Source: Epinephelus fuscoguttatus (lineage: Eukaryota > Chordata > Actinopteri > Perciformes > Serranidae). From it: a DNA stretch of 64,000 nucleotides. The notes under the pieces are model-generated. The model was not told where the DNA came from, did not search any database, and was given only the letters and a program-made list of their open reading frames with translations. A program made the position numbers and the translations under genes. The DNA is taken from contig NC_064775.1 in the NCBI RefSeq assembly GCF_011397635.1, positions 11,868,952 through 11,932,951 on the forward strand, in the 5' to 3' direction. Positions 63,589 through 64,000 of the stretch are shown here, piece by piece (positions within the stretch are counted from its first letter, which is position 1; each line of letters starts with the position of its first letter).

Positions 63589-64000
63589 TAAAGGGACAGT
63601 GTATAAGATTTAGGTGGACTTAGTGGCATCTAGTGGTGAGGACTACCATTGCAATCAGCTGAAACTTCTACCAGTCAGAATTCCCTCAGTGTTTATTGTT
63701 CAGGAGGTTTTTACCAGGAGCTGTATAATCCACAGAGGTCTCCTCCTTTTCAAAACACAGGGATCCGGTGATTAAAATTGGTAAAAGGCACAGAATAAAG
63801 CAGTTTCACATCAACAAATTAGTGTTCTCCAATTGCAGTTTGGCATGTCGGAGATGGGCTGTTAGCCAGGACAAGCTAATGTGTGCTCACCTTTTTTCTG
63901 TGATAACAAGACATTCAGGAGGTTTTTAATGGGAACTAATTCCCTACAGAGGTCTCTTTCTCTCCAAAACAGACAGACCTGGTGATTTAAATCGGTAAAA
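63589..64000 (+). mobile_element. teleost MITE-like repeat, truncated by window edge
   Basis: Opens ttaaagggacagtgtataag, then tggcatctagtggtgagg, as in the nested element at 23052. A segment of about 90 bases (63696-63785: aggaggtttttaccaggagc, ccacagaggtctcctc, ggtgattaaaattggtaaaa) recurs at 63918-64000. Confidence 0.65.

Overview
The window looks like nuclear DNA of a ray-finned fish, most likely a percomorph teleost. The genes are split into small exons with vertebrate-type splice sites. The three proteins read as vertebrate TMEM163, cyclin T2 and ZRANB3. The non-coding DNA is full of (CA)n microsatellites, Tc1-like and hAT-like elements, LINE tails and miniature inverted-repeat elements typical of teleosts. 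Nothing prokaryotic, viral or CRISPR-like was seen. No tRNA or rRNA gene was recognised.

Layout. (1) 1-24.6 kb, minus strand: tmem163, a CDF-like zinc transporter. Six coding exons are visible (24426-24624, 21884-22003, 13087-13130, 12895-12986, 6024-6120, 152-263), and the last part of the gene lies before base 1. Its long introns hold microsatellites, several DNA-transposon fossils, an almost complete Tc1-like transposon (17812-19365) and a CpG-rich promoter-like block (about 15.15-15.44 kb) with no assigned gene. (2) 24.6-28.3 kb: a head-to-head intergenic region with CpG-rich blocks near both genes and transposon debris between them. (3) 28.3-37.5 kb, plus strand: ccnt2 (cyclin T2, the CDK9 partner in P-TEFb), complete in nine coding exons (606 residues) plus a 3' UTR with an AATAAA at 37517. 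Intron 1 has textbook U12 (minor spliceosome) signals. (4) 37.5-57.3 kb: about 20 kb with no protein gene that I can support. It holds LINE and hAT fossils and stretches of low-repeat sequence that look like candidate conserved non-coding DNA. (5) 57.3-64 kb, minus strand: the last four coding exons of zranb3, covering the C-terminal zinc-binding region, the HNH nuclease domain and a C-terminal PCNA-binding-type tail. The rest of the gene runs off the right edge.

The three genes do not form an operon-like unit. They recall human 2q21.3 (TMEM163-ACMSD-CCNT2-MAP3K19-RAB3GAP1-ZRANB3), with the same relative orientations but without acmsd, map3k19 and rab3gap1 in the gaps. Exon limits were read by eye from homology recalled from memory plus splice signals. 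Reading phase closes at every visible junction. I found no convincing new molecular system. The best leads are the U12 intron, a weak donor with a read-through ORF in ccnt2 intron 6, the orphan CpG promoter in tmem163, the altered APIM motif in ZRANB3, and the 51.5-52.8 kb non-coding block.
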